Shown piece after piece: positions 15,179-24,900 of a stretch of DNA of 64,000 bases. The notes under the pieces were generated by a model. It was given only the letters and a program-made list of their open reading frames with translations. It ran no database searches and was not told where the DNA came from. This stretch comes from WTKG01 sp963735005. GTDB taxonomy: Bacteria; Actinomycetota; Actinomycetes; Actinomycetales; Demequinaceae. How positions within the stretch are numbered: the stretch's first letter is position 1; each line of letters starts with the position of its first letter. The DNA lies in contig CAVTJA010000010.1 in the NCBI GenBank assembly GCA_963735005.1, positions 248,001-312,000 on the forward strand, read 5' to 3'. Made by a program: the position numbers and the translations under genes.

Positions 15179-16147
15179 CTACGCGCGCGCGGTGACGAAC
15201 TCCCATTGCCGCTGAATCTGGTGCGGCCCGCCGCCCTCGTGCCCGTTGAACGGGTACACCACGATGTCCTTGTCCGCTGAGCCCCACGCGTTGTACGCAG
15301 AGAATACGGTGCTGGGCGGGCAGATCTCGTCCATGAGCGCGGTCGAGAACAGCGCCGGGGCGTTTGCCCGGGCGGCAAAGTTCACGCCGTCGAAGTACGC
15401 GAGGGTGTCGAACACCCGATCCTCGTGGTCCCGATGCACTGACAGGTACTTGGTGAGCTCGCCGTACGGGTACGCGTCCGTGATGGACACCGCGCGCTCG
15501 TAGTTGCACAGGAACGCGACGTCGGGCATGGCGCCGGCCAGGTCGTTGACCAGGCCCGCGACGGCCACTGTGATGCCGCCCCCTTGCGAGATGCCGGCGA
15601 CGAACGTCCGCGACGCGTCCACGCCCGGCAGGGCGCGCGCGGCGTCGACCGCCCGCACGCCGTCCGTGAAGACGCGCCGGTAGTAGTACTCGGCGGGGTC
15701 TAGCACGCCGCGGGTCATCGAGCCGGGGACTGCGGGCGAGGTGCCGCCGGGGTCCGAGGTGTCGCCGCCGGCGCCCCACGCCGCGCCCTGGCCGCGGGTG
15801 TCCATCATCAAGTGCGCGAAGCCGGCGGATGGCCAGAAGGTGTGCTCGAACGGCATCCCGCGGCCGCCGCCGTAGCCCTGATATTGGACGATGACGGGCA
15901 GGTCCTCGGCCACGGCCGCCGGGCGCGAGTACCAGGCCTTGACGGGCTGGCCGCCGAAGCCGGGGAAGGTGACGTCGCTGACCTCAACGTGGGGCAGCGC
16001 CGGGTCGATGGCTACCGCCTCGACCTCGCCGCCAGCCGCCCGAGCGTCGGCGATCGTGTCGCGCCAGAAGTCGTCGAAGTCCGCGGGCGTGCGCACGGCG
16101 GGGGCGAAGCTGCGCAGCTCCGCGAGGGGAAGGTCGAACTGCGCCAC
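15179..16147 (-). CDS. CE7-family acetyl esterase (acetyl xylan esterase / cephalosporin-C deacetylase)
   Basis: Alpha/beta hydrolase that removes acetyl groups from acetylated xylo-oligosaccharides. At 322 aa it has the CE7 set: RGQG at 118-121, GISQGGG at 185-191 (nucleophile S187), acid D273 in ALMDEICPP and H303 in NGHEGGG. No signal peptide is present, so it should act in the cytoplasm on imported oligosaccharides. GTG 16147 has GGAGG 7 nt upstream. Together with the arabinose genes at 26-34 kb it points to hemicellulose use. Confidence 0.92.
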   Translation of the reverse strand: MAQFDLPLAELRSFAPAVRTPADFDDFWRDTIADARAAGGEVEAVAIDPALPHVEVSDVTFPGFGGQPVKAWYSRPAAVAEDLPVIVQYQGYGGGRGMPFEHTFWPSAGFAHLMMDTRGQGAAWGAGGDTSDPGGTSPAVPGSMTRGVLDPAEYYYRRVFTDGVRAVDAARALPGVDASRTFVAGISQGGGITVAVAGLVNDLAGAMPDVAFLCNYERAVSITDAYPYGELTKYLSVHRDHEDRVFDTLAYFDGVNFAARANAPALFSTALMDEICPPSTVFSAYNAWGSADKDIVVYPFNGHEGGGPHQIQRQWEFVTARA

Positions 16148-16246
16148 GTGGTGCCTCCAGGGGGCCGGCCGGTGAGGTGGGCGCGGGCCAGAAGACCCGC
16201 GTCGCTACCTCACTGACACTACCGGCTCGCCGCAGCCGAGACAGGG

Positions 16247-16320
16247 TGCCCCCGGCGGGGCTCGAACCCGCACTGTACCGATTTTAAGTCGGCCGCCTCT
16301 GCCAGTTGGGCTACGGGGGC
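16247..16320 (-). tRNA. tRNA-Leu (anticodon UAA), short variable loop
   Basis: A 74-nt cloverleaf: acceptor GCCCCCG paired with CGGGGGC, discriminator A, D-arm with GGC closing, and anticodon stem GCCGA/TCGGT (one G-U) with loop CTTAAAA, so anticodon TAA reads UUA. The variable loop is only 5 nt (ACAGT), T-arm GCGGG-TTCGAGC-CCCGC. CCA is not encoded. Leucine tRNAs normally have a long variable arm, which is absent here. Confidence 0.85.
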
Positions 16321-16367
16321 GGTCCCATCATCCCAGGGCAAGACACCGAGGGCGACCATCCGCGGAG

Positions 16368-17066
16368 CTACTCGGTTCCGCCCGCCGCCTCGATCAGGGC
16401 GGCGACGTCGTCGAAACCTTGGGTGCGCGCCCAGTAGAGCGCGGTCTGGTTCCCGTCGTCACGCACGTTGACGTCGCATCCGCGTGCCAAGAGTTCGGCC
16501 ACGACGTCCCCATAGCCCCAATACGCCGCGTACATCAGTGCGGTGCTGTGAGTCCCCTCGAGAACGTCGACGTCCTCTCCTGCATCAAGGATCGCGCGCA
16601 CTGCGTCCAGGTTGCCGGCTTTCGCCGCGGTGTGAAGTGAGTGTCGCGAATTGCTGAGGCGGGGATTCTCTCCCACGTCGGCGCCGGCGGAGACGAGCGC
16701 GGTCACGGTGGCGGCGTCAGCACTGGCGGCGGCGAGGTCGATCGGTCGCTCCCCCGAGTCCTCCCGCGCGTTGATGTCTGCACCGGCTGCCGCAAGCACC
16801 TCGACAATCTCGGCCCTGCTGAGGAGTGCCGCGCGGTGAAGCGGAGTCACTCCGAGCCCAAGGTCAGCGGACGGGTCCGCGCCCGCCGCGATTGCCGCTT
16901 GAGCCGCGGCCGTGCTACCCGTGGCGATCGCATCGACGAGTTGATCAACGGGGGACAGCGCCTGCGCCTCGGTCGTCGTGGGAACTGCGGATGGCTCGGG
17001 CGGACTTGAACACGCCGCTAGGGCTATCGCACCGGCGGCCAGGAATGCAATCGTGCTCGACTTCAT
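16368..17066 (-). CDS. Ankyrin-repeat lipoprotein
   Basis: An exported protein of 232 aa with a lipoprotein signal (MKSSTIAFLAAGAIALAAC, lipobox LAAC, C19) and a Pro/Thr linker. From about residue 45 it carries four to five ankyrin repeats (DLGLGVTPLHRAALLSRAEI, REDSGERPIDLAAASADAAT, RHSLHTAAKAGNLDAVRAIL, HSTALMYAAYWGYGDVVAEL, DGNQTALYWARTQGFDDVAA). Ankyrin repeats mediate protein binding, so it is probably a cell-surface binding protein. The ribosome site GAGGAG is about 8 nt upstream. A short palindrome precedes it and tRNA-Leu follows 47 nt downstream. Confidence 0.88.
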   Translation of the reverse strand: MKSSTIAFLAAGAIALAACSSPPEPSAVPTTTEAQALSPVDQLVDAIATGSTAAAQAAIAAGADPSADLGLGVTPLHRAALLSRAEIVEVLAAAGADINAREDSGERPIDLAAASADAATVTALVSAGADVGENPRLSNSRHSLHTAAKAGNLDAVRAILDAGEDVDVLEGTHSTALMYAAYWGYGDVVAELLARGCDVNVRDDGNQTALYWARTQGFDDVAALIEAAGGTE

Positions 17067-17081
17067 GCGTTCGTCTCCTCA

Positions 17082-17100
17082 GGGCACACATCGTGTGCCC
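17082..17100. promoter_or_regulatory. Palindrome between ppx and the ankyrin gene
   Basis: GGGCACAC-ATC-GTGTGCCC is a perfect 8-bp inverted repeat just upstream of the ankyrin ribosome site. With a 3-nt loop it could be the end of the ppx transcript, or an operator for the ankyrin gene. The sequence does not decide. Confidence 0.45.
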
Positions 17101-17184
17101 GAAAATCGATGCGCCGGCACGCGTTCTTCCATCGGTCCGGGCAAGCATATCGCGCGCGGCTGGGGCATCGGGCCGACGCGGCGG

Positions 17185-18150
17185 CTAGCGCCCGCCGTCC
17201 GCCACTGACCACGCGATGCCGTCGAGGATGTCGTGCTCGCTCGTGACGGTGGTGAGCAGCTCTCCGCCGGCCGCTGCAACCTCCTCCTGGACGTAGCGCA
17301 TCACTACTTGCCACACCAGTGCGCCTGCGCCGATCACGTCAACACGGCCGGGGTGCATAAACGGCATTGCGGCACGTTCCGCGCGGGTGGCATTGATGAG
17401 GGCGACGCACGATGCAACGGCGTCGTCGATCGTCAGGACAGCGCCGTCGATGCGTCCGGGCTCGTAAGCTGTGAGGCCCAACGCGTGCGCGGTGACGGTG
17501 GTGATGGAGCCCGCGAGGCCCACGAGCGTGCGGGTGCGACCCAGCGGAACCTCTCGGCCCGCAGTGTTGAGCACCCCGAGCACCGTGTCCGCCGCCATCG
17601 CGACCTCGGCATCGGTCGGCGGATCCGAGTGCAGCAGCCGCTCCGTCATGCGCACGCAGCCCACGTCCATGCTGTGGGCGGCCGTTGGCTGGGTCTCGCC
17701 CAGCACCACCTCGGTGGAGCCGCCGCCGAGGTCCACGACCAGGTACGGGCCGGGGTGGGCGGTGCCGAGCGCGCCGGTGGCGCCGCGGAAGCTCAGGCCG
17801 GCCTCCTCGTGGCCGGAGACGACCTCTGGCTCGACGCCGATGCGCTCGAGCACCCCGGAGATGAACTCGTCGCGGTTCGAGGCGTCGCGCGTGGCGGACG
17901 TCGCGATGAACCTGATTGCCTCGGGGCCGACGCCGTGCTGGGCGCACAGGGCGGCGTAGTCGGCGGTCGCGGCGAGGGTGCGCTCGAGCGCCTCGGGGGC
18001 AAACTGGCCCGTCTTGTCCACGCCTTGGCCGAGGCGCACGACGCGCATCTCGCGCACCACGTCCGTAAGGGCGCCCGCGGTCGTGTCGACGTCCGCGATG
18101 AGCAGGCGAATGGAGTTAGTGCCGCAATCGACGGCCGCTACGCGAGGCAT
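17185..18150 (-). CDS. Ppx/GppA-family exopolyphosphatase
   Basis: Sugar-kinase/Hsp70-fold phosphatase that hydrolyses polyphosphate or pppGpp. I take ATG 18150 as the start because TAGCCT lies 6 nt upstream in leaderless geometry; a GTG two codons earlier (18156) is the alternative. The family motifs are AAVDCGTNSIRLLI near 5-18 (phosphate-binding loop), FIATSATRDASN, VVDLGGGSTEVVLG near 140 and LAGSITTVTA near 210. At 321 aa it is the short actinobacterial single-module form. It lies in the conserved eno-ftsB-DUF501-ppx order, 34 nt after DUF501. Confidence 0.92.
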   Translation of the reverse strand: MPRVAAVDCGTNSIRLLIADVDTTAGALTDVVREMRVVRLGQGVDKTGQFAPEALERTLAATADYAALCAQHGVGPEAIRFIATSATRDASNRDEFISGVLERIGVEPEVVSGHEEAGLSFRGATGALGTAHPGPYLVVDLGGGSTEVVLGETQPTAAHSMDVGCVRMTERLLHSDPPTDAEVAMAADTVLGVLNTAGREVPLGRTRTLVGLAGSITTVTAHALGLTAYEPGRIDGAVLTIDDAVASCVALINATRAERAAMPFMHPGRVDVIGAGALVWQVVMRYVQEEVAAAGGELLTTVTSEHDILDGIAWSVADGGR

Positions 18151-18186
18151 GCTCACAGGCTAGTGGGAGCGCCCGACGTGTCAGGA

Positions 18187-18705
18187 CTACTCTGCGGCGA
18201 AGTCCGCGCACGTGCAGCGGTCGGGGCGCCATGAGTCGGCGATCATCGCAAGAGCGTCGTCTCCCAGCGGGTTGACGCCAGGCCCTGCCGCGAGCGCGTG
18301 GCCCACGAGCACGTGCAGGCACTTGACGCGGTCGGGCATGCCGCCTGCGCTGATGCCGTCGATCTCGGGGACCTCGCCAAGCTCCGCGCGGTCGACAAGG
18401 TAGGCCTCGTGCGCGCGCCGATACGCGGCTGCGAGCTCCGGATCCTCCGCCAGCCGCTCGGTCAAATCTTTCATCACGCCGTTGGCCTCGAGCGTCGACA
18501 CCGCGCTCACCGCGCCGGGGTGGGTCAGGTAGTAGACGGTCGGGAACGGCGTGCCGTCGTCCAGCCGCGGGGCCGTCTTCACGACGGTGGGGTTGCCGCA
18601 CACGCAGCGCGCGGCGATCGCGACCACGCCGCGCGGGGGGCGGCCAAGCTGAGCGCGGAGCACCTCGACGTCGGCCTCGGTGACCTCGGGGCCCACGGCG
18701 GTCAC
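18187..18705 (-). CDS. DUF501 domain protein
   Basis: A 172-residue cytoplasmic protein of the actinobacterial DUF501 family, found between ftsB and ppx. The start is GTG 18705, overlapping the ftsB stop (GTGA); a longer frame exists but coupling supports this start. The body opens with LGRPPRGVVAIAARCVCGNP and contains YYLTHPGAVSAVSTLEANG. There are four cysteines (RCVCG and RCTCADF), a possible metal site. No function is established. The gene order suggests a role in cell-envelope growth or polyphosphate metabolism, but only by association. Confidence 0.85.
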   Translation of the reverse strand: MTAVGPEVTEADVEVLRAQLGRPPRGVVAIAARCVCGNPTVVKTAPRLDDGTPFPTVYYLTHPGAVSAVSTLEANGVMKDLTERLAEDPELAAAYRRAHEAYLVDRAELGEVPEIDGISAGGMPDRVKCLHVLVGHALAAGPGVNPLGDDALAMIADSWRPDRCTCADFAAE

Positions 18706-19229
18706 GGCGCGTCCTCCGCCGGAGCCATGGTCCCCCACAGCGTCGCGAACCAGGGGTCGGCCGGGCCCACTTCAGGCGCCACCGGCTCGCCCGTCACGGG
18801 GTCCACCGACGTCACGAACTCCGGGTCCACCACGCGGTACGGGCGCTCGCCGGGGAACACGTACGTCAGCCGCTCGCGCGCCTGCGCGATCACGTAGGCG
18901 TCGTCCTTCCACCGCGCCAGCTCCGCGTCCAGGTCGTCGATGTCGCCCTGCACCGCGGCGACGTCTGCCCGCAGCTGGGCGAGCTGCTGCTCCTGGCGGA
19001 TGTACGCGCGCAGGCTGGGCAGCATCACGGACAGGGACAGCAGTAGCACCACGATCAGCACCGCCGCCTTCCACGTGAGCGTCGCGGCGGCCGACGGCGG
19101 GGTCCCTCCGCGCTGGACTGCACCGGTCGCGGTCGCGGGCGCCGGGGCACGCCTGGTCCCGCGCGGCGGGGTGCGCGGCCCACCCCGGGAACGCGAACGC
19201 GGCGCGCCGGGACGGGTGGGGGCTGTCAT
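18702..19229 (-). CDS. ftsB: Septum formation initiator FtsB/DivIC-like protein
   Basis: Bitopic divisome protein. The basic, Pro/Arg-rich cytoplasmic N-terminus (about 1-50) precedes one transmembrane helix (about 53-72, WKAAVLIVVLLLSLSVMLPS), a coiled coil (RQEQQLAQLRADVAAVQGDIDDLDAELARW) and the conserved ARERLTYVFPGERPYRVVD. FtsB with FtsL and FtsQ activates septal peptidoglycan synthesis. The 175-aa length reflects long termini, common in actinobacteria. It lies downstream of eno and is translationally coupled to DUF501. Confidence 0.9.
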   Translation of the reverse strand: MTAPTRPGAPRSRSRGGPRTPPRGTRRAPAPATATGAVQRGGTPPSAAATLTWKAAVLIVVLLLSLSVMLPSLRAYIRQEQQLAQLRADVAAVQGDIDDLDAELARWKDDAYVIAQARERLTYVFPGERPYRVVDPEFVTSVDPVTGEPVAPEVGPADPWFATLWGTMAPAEDAP

Positions 19230-19289
19230 GCCACCATTGTCCGGCGCGCCGCGTCGGCTAGCCCGCCGCGTCAGCGGCGAGCCGAAGGA

Positions 19290-20570
19290 TTACGCGTCGA
19301 TGCGCGGGAACGCAGAGCGTCCGGCATACTTCGCCGCCGCCTCGAGCTCCTCCTCGATACGCATGAGCTGGTTGTACTTGTTGATGCGCTCGCCGCGGGC
19401 GGGGGCGCCGGTCTTGAGCTGGCCCGAGTTGTAGGCGACCGCGAGGTCCGCGATCGTCGTGTCCTCGGTCTCGCCGGAGCGGTGCGACACCATCGCGGTG
19501 AAGCCAGCGCGCTGCGCCATCTGCACGGCGTCCGAGGTCTCGGATAGCGTGCCGATCTGGTTCAGCTTGACGAGCAGCGAGTTGGCCGCCGCCTCCTTGA
19601 TGCCGCGCGCGAGGCGCACGGGGTTGGTGACGAAGAGGTCGTCGCCGACCACCTGCACCTTGGTGCCGACCGATGCGGTGAGTTTGGTCCAGCCCTCCCA
19701 GTCGTCCTCGTCCAGCGGGTCCTCGAGGGAGACCAACGGGTAGTCCGTGACCAGGCCCTCGTAAAAGGAGATCAGTTCGTCGGCCGTCTTCTCGCCGCCT
19801 TCCCACTGGTACTTGCCGTCCTTGTAGAACTCGGTGGCGGCAACGTCGAGCGCGAGCGAGACGTCCTCGCCGGGCTTGAAGCCGGCCTTCTCGATCGCGA
19901 CCAGGATGAGGTCAAGAGCATCGCGGTTGCTGGGCAGGTCGGGGGCGAAGCCGCCCTCGTCACCAAGGCCCGTGCCTAGGCCGCGCTCCTTGAGAACTGC
20001 CTTGAGGGCGTGGTAGACCTCCGCGCCGGTGCGGATCGCCTCACGGACCGTGGGTGCACCGATCGGGGCGATCATGAACTCCTGGATGTCAACGTTGGAG
20101 TCCGCGTGCGAGCCGCCGTTGAGGATGTTCATCATCGGGACGGGGAGCACGTGCGCGTTCGCGCCGCCGATGTAGCGGTACAGCGGCAGGTCGGCGCTGT
20201 CGGCAGCGGCCTTCGCGACGGCGAGGGAGACGCCGAGGATCGCGTTCGCGCCCAGCTTGCCCTTGTTGTCGGTGCCGTCCATCTCGATCATGACTTGGTC
20301 CACCGCGCGCTGGTCGGTGGCCTCGAGGCCCACGACGGCGGGCGCGATCTCGTCGATCACGGCGTCAACGGCCTGCAGCACGCCCTTGCCGAGGTAACGC
20401 TTCTTGTCGCCGTCACGGCGCTCTACGGCCTCGAATGCGCCGGTGGAGGCTCCAGACGGAACCGCCGCGCGGGCGAAAGTGCCGTCTTCGAGTGCTACCT
20501 CGACCTCGACGGTGGGGTTGCCTCGCGAGTCAAGAATCTCGCGGGCGCCTACGGCCTCGATGCTGGCCAT
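19290..20570 (-). CDS. eno: Enolase
   Basis: Glycolytic enzyme converting 2-phosphoglycerate to phosphoenolpyruvate. ATG 20570 (MASIEAVGAREILDSRGNPT) has AAGGAG 5 nt upstream; an N-terminal extension in the same frame lacks similarity. The 426-aa length is standard. Residues include NGGSHADSNVDIQEFMIAP, metal ligands in ALDVAATEF, SLEDPLDEDDW and VVGDDLFVTNP, and the active-site lysine in LVKLNQIG with SHRSGETEDTTIADLAV. A TAGACT hexamer at 20627-20632 on the minus strand is the likely -10. It leads the ftsB-DUF501-ppx block. Confidence 0.97.
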   Translation of the reverse strand: MASIEAVGAREILDSRGNPTVEVEVALEDGTFARAAVPSGASTGAFEAVERRDGDKKRYLGKGVLQAVDAVIDEIAPAVVGLEATDQRAVDQVMIEMDGTDNKGKLGANAILGVSLAVAKAAADSADLPLYRYIGGANAHVLPVPMMNILNGGSHADSNVDIQEFMIAPIGAPTVREAIRTGAEVYHALKAVLKERGLGTGLGDEGGFAPDLPSNRDALDLILVAIEKAGFKPGEDVSLALDVAATEFYKDGKYQWEGGEKTADELISFYEGLVTDYPLVSLEDPLDEDDWEGWTKLTASVGTKVQVVGDDLFVTNPVRLARGIKEAAANSLLVKLNQIGTLSETSDAVQMAQRAGFTAMVSHRSGETEDTTIADLAVAYNSGQLKTGAPARGERINKYNQLMRIEEELEAAAKYAGRSAFPRIDA

Positions 20571-20700
20571 GATGCTCCTTGGATTGCTGGGTTTCGTGGA
20601 ATTTTGGGGGTGTTGGTCCGAGTGCAAGTCTAGCGAGGATGCACCTTGGGCGTTGCCGGACCTGGGTCCCGCCCGGGCTCACCGCGGGCGGCCAGCGCGG

Positions 20701-21342
20701 CTAGCGGCCCTGCGCGGCCTCGGCGGCGCGGATCGCGTCCTCGAGCGAACGCACGGCGCCGCGCAGCTCACCCTCGGCATCCACACCCTCGGCTTGGGCC
20801 TGCGCTACGAGCGCCAGGAGTTGCTTGCCGACGCCCACGCCGGCCTCGTCCTGGAACGCGATCCCCGCCCGCTGGGCGCGGCTGATCACCTTCTGCGCCC
20901 GGGCGAGCGCAGGCTGGGCGGCCGGGATCCCGTCCATCACCGACTCACGCGACTTCTCCTCTGCCTTGACGGCGTCCCAGCGCGCGTGCCGGTCAGCGGC
21001 CGCGGGGGCCTCGGCGTCGCCAAACACGTGGGGGTGGCGCGAGATCAGCTTGTCGGCGCAGAGCTCGGCGACGTCGTCGAGCGTGAAGGGGTCGTCCGGG
21101 TGGTCCTGCGCCATGCGGGCGTGGAACACCGCCTGCAGCAGCACGTCGCCAAGCTCCTCGCGCAGGTGGGCGCGGTCGCCTCCCTCGATCGCGTCGGCGA
21201 GCTCGTAGACCTCCTCGAGTGCGTAGCGGATGAGCGACTCGTGGGTCTGCTCGGCGTCCCACTCGCAGCCGCCGGGCGAGCGCAGCACGTCCATGACGTC
21301 GACGAGGCGCTGCACGCCTGCCGACGCGGGGACGTCAGCCAT
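20701..21342 (-). CDS. mazG: MazG nucleoside triphosphate pyrophosphohydrolase
   Basis: Hydrolyses (d)NTPs to monophosphates, including house-cleaning of abnormal nucleotides. The 213-residue protein has the MazG metal-binding motif EEVYELADAI near 44-53 and REELGDVLLQAVFHA near 61-75, preceded by LRSPGGCEWDAEQTHESL. It has one MazG domain rather than the duplicated E. coli form. The ATG directly abuts the stop of the upstream lipoprotein gene, giving an mfd-lipoprotein-mazG operon. Confidence 0.92.
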   Translation of the reverse strand: MADVPASAGVQRLVDVMDVLRSPGGCEWDAEQTHESLIRYALEEVYELADAIEGGDRAHLREELGDVLLQAVFHARMAQDHPDDPFTLDDVAELCADKLISRHPHVFGDAEAPAAADRHARWDAVKAEEKSRESVMDGIPAAQPALARAQKVISRAQRAGIAFQDEAGVGVGKQLLALVAQAQAEGVDAEGELRGAVRSLEDAIRAAEAAQGR

Positions 21343-21969
21343 CTACTGTCCCGCGATCCAGTCGGCGGGGTCTGTACCGAAGCCGTTCACCTGGCCGAAC
21401 AGCGCGAAGCGGATCGGGCCAAGGTCGACCGACTGGTCCGTGTAGGTCTGCGCCGCGGCGGCCAGGGTGTTGCCGAAGGCCTGAGCCGAGAAGCTGCCGA
21501 ATCGCGGCGACGTGACGATCTCGGCTTCGGCCGACTTTGCGAGGTCCACGAGCGCGGTAACGCTCTCGGTGCTCGTCGACAACAGGTACTCGATCGCGCG
21601 CGCGGTGGTGGCGATGTCCTTCGCCTCTGCGGACGTCTCGACGGGTTGCGTCGGGTCGCCGAGCGTCGCCCACAGGGAGGCGTCGGACGCGGCCTGCTCC
21701 GGGGTGTACTGGAAGCCGTGCTGCTTGGCGAGCTCGACGATCGGGCCGCCCAGCACGCGCAGCGTGAGCGCCTTGCTGCTGGTCGCCGTGATGTGGAGCT
21801 CCCCAAGCGCCGACTCATAAGCCGTGACATCCGCGATGTCGTACGTGACTCCGCGATACGTGGCCGCGACGCCGGGGGCGCCTGCCTGGCCGGGCACGGC
21901 ACAGCCTGCGAGGACGAGCACGGAGGCCACCACGGCGGCCAGGACGATGTGGGCGCGACGAGCGATCAT
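21343..21969 (-). CDS. Lipoprotein with SurA N-terminal-like region
   Basis: An exported protein of 208 aa with signal and lipobox VLVLAGC (C23). The remaining helical domain (TYDIADVTAYESALGELHITA onwards, many Ala/Glu helices) resembles the SurA/trigger-factor N-terminal chaperone domain that actinobacteria encode between mfd and mazG, but lacks a PpiC domain. It may help fold secreted proteins; this is inferred from family and position. It lies 9 nt after mfd and immediately before mazG. Confidence 0.75.
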   Translation of the reverse strand: MIARRAHIVLAAVVASVLVLAGCAVPGQAGAPGVAATYRGVTYDIADVTAYESALGELHITATSSKALTLRVLGGPIVELAKQHGFQYTPEQAASDASLWATLGDPTQPVETSAEAKDIATTARAIEYLLSTSTESVTALVDLAKSAEAEIVTSPRFGSFSAQAFGNTLAAAAQTYTDQSVDLGPIRFALFGQVNGFGTDPADWIAGQ

Positions 21970-21978
21970 GTTCGCATC

Positions 21979-24900
21979 TTATCCGGCGTCGGGAGCGGCT
22001 TGGCCCGCGCCCAGCGCCGTGGCCGCGAGCACGCCGCGCACCCAGTCGAGCACCGGCAGACCCTCGATGGGCTTGCCCCCCACCGTTGACGTGGTGGCCG
22101 CCGGCACCAAGATCTGGCGCAGCGCGGGCTTGAAAACGGTGCCCGGATAGATGCGGCGGATGCGCATTGCGGCGGACTCCGGCAGCTCCACCGGCGAGAA
22201 CCGGACGTACTTGCCCTGGCTGATCACGTCGGTGATGCCGCACGCGCGCACCTCGAGGCGCAGCCGCGCGACCGTCAGCAGGTTCTCCACCACGTCCGGC
22301 GCGGCGCCGTACCGGTCCGCGAGTTCCTCCGCGATCGCGTCGAGCTGGTCGGCGGTGTCGGCGTCGGCGATCTTCCGGTAGGCCTCGAGGCGCAGACGTT
22401 CGCCCTCGATGTACTCGCTCGGGATGTGCGCGTCGATGGGCAACTCGATAGTCATGGGGGCGCGCTCCTCGCCGCCGCCGTCGCCCTTGAAGGCCGCGAC
22501 GGCCTCGCCGACCATGCGCACGTAGAGGTCGAACCCGACGCCCTCGATGTGCCCCGACTGCTCGCCGCCCAGCAGGTTGCCAGCGCCGCGAATCTCGAGG
22601 TCCTTCATGGCGACCGCGATGCCCGAGCCCAGGTCCGTGTTGGCGGCGATGGTGCGCAGCCGGTCGTGAGCGAGCTCGGTGAGCGTCCGGTCCGCGGGGT
22701 ACAGGAAGTACGCGTACGCACGGTCACGGCCGCGCCCCACGCGCCCGCGCAACTGGTGGAGCTGGCTGAGTCCGAACCGCTCAGCGTGGTCGACGATCAG
22801 GGTGTTCGCGTTGGAGATGTCCAGGCCCGTCTCGACGATGGTGGTGCAGACGAGCACGTCAAAGCGCTTCTCGTAGTAATCAACGATGGTCTGCTCGAGC
22901 TGGTGCTCCCCCATCTGGCCGTGGGCGATCGCCACCCGCGCCTCCGGGACCAACTCCCGGATGCGCGCGGCCGTGCGGTCGATCGAGGCGACGGTGTTGT
23001 GGATGTAGAACACCTGGCCCTCGCGCAGCAGCTCGCGGCGGATGGCGGCGATGATCTGCTGGTCCTCATGTGGGCCAACGTAGGTGAGGATCGGATGGCG
23101 GTCCTCCGGTGGCGTGGCGAGCGTGGACATCTCGCGGATGCCGGTGACGGCCATCTCGAGCGTGCGGGGGATGGGGGTGGCGGACATCGCGAGCACGTCA
23201 ACGTTGGTGCGCATCGCCTTGAGCGTCTCCTTGTGCTCGACGCCGAACCGCTGCTCTTCGTCGACGATCACCAGGCCCAGCTCCTTGAAGTGCGCCTGGC
23301 CGGTGAGCAGCCGGTGGGTGCCGATCACGAGATCGATGGTGCCGGCGGACATCCCCGCGAGCACCTCGCGCGCCTCCTTGTCGGTCTGGAAGCGGGACAG
23401 CGAGGCGATCTTGACCGGGAACTGCGCGAACCGCTCGTTGAAGGTGTCGACATGCTGCTTGACCAGTAGCGTCGTGGGGCAGAGCACGGCCACCTGGGTG
23501 CCGTCCTGGATCGCCTTAAACGCGGCGCGCACCGCAATCTCCGTCTTGCCGAAGCCCACATCGCCGCAGATCAGCCGGTCCATCGGGACGGGCTTCTCCA
23601 TGTCCTCCTTGACCTCGTCGATCGAGCTCAGCTGGTCCGGCGTCTCGACGTACGCGAACGCCTCCTCGAGCTCGCGCTGCCACGGGGTGTCTGGACCAAA
23701 CTCGCGGCCCTTAGTCGCCATCCGCGCGCTGTAGAGGCGAATCAGCTCCGCCGCGATCTCCTTGACGGCCTTGCGTGCCTTGCCCTTGGTCTTGGCCCAG
23801 TCGGAGCCGCCCATCTTGTTGACCGACGGCGTCTCGCCGCCCACGTACTTGGTGACCTGGTCGAGCTGGTCGGTGGGGACGCTGAGCCGGTCAGCGGGCT
23901 GGCCTTTCTTTGACGCGGCATACTCGATCACGAGGTACTCGCGCTCGGTGCCGCGCACCGTGCGCTGGGTCAGCTCCACGAACCGGCCGACGCCGTGCTG
24001 CTCGTGCACCACGTAGTCGCCGGGGCGCAGCTGAAGGGGGTCGACCGCGTTGCGGCGGCGGCTCGCGGTGCGCACCTTGCGCCCGCCGTGGGTGCCTGCG
24101 CGCCCAGTGAGGTTGAGCTCGCTCAGGTGCAGCACCCGCGCGCCCGCCGCCTCCCAGCCCGCGTGGTTGACGTGCGGCACCACGGACACGACGTTGTCGA
24201 CGGGCTCGTAGGCCTCCTGCACGCGCGCCGCGACCCCTATCTCACCAAACTGCTCGGCGATGCGCTGGGCGCTACCCGACCCGGCCGTCGTGACGACGAC
24301 GCGCCAGCCGTCCGCCACCTTGGCGCGCACGGCGGCGAGCGCGCGGTCGAGCTGACCCGCGGTGTCTTCCGGCTCGGCCAGCCCGGTCTCGACGGCGCCA
24401 GCCGCGCCGAACGGGCCAACCGTCGCCCAGGTGATTCCACGCGCCGCAGCGGCCTCCTGGACCTCCTCGAGTGTCAGGAAGGAGCCCGCGCTGACGTCGA
24501 GCGGGGTCTTGGCGCCCGCGGCGGCGCTCGTCCACGCGGCGCCCAGGAACTCGTGGGACGTCTTGATGAGGTCGTCCGCGCGGCGGGCGAGCCGCTCGGG
24601 CTCGACGGCGAGCACGCGGGTCGCGCGCGGCAGCAGGCCCATCAGCGGCACCAGCCGCTCCACCAGCACGGGGATCAGGCTCTCCATGCCCTCCACGGCC
24701 ACGCCAGACGCGATGCGGCCGAGCATGTCCGCGGCGCCGGGCAGCTGCTCCTGGAGCGCACGGGCGCGCTCGCGGACCGCGTCGGTGATCATCAGCTCGC
24801 GGCACGGCGGCGCCCATAGGAACGGCACGTCGGCCAGCGAGCGTTGGTCCGCGACGGAGAAGCTGCGCAGCGACTCCACCTCGTCCCCGAAGAACTCGAT

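Noticed and set aside
20404..22089. 561-codon plus-strand frame opposite mazG and the lipoprotein
   Set aside because: Shadow of coupled minus-strand genes.
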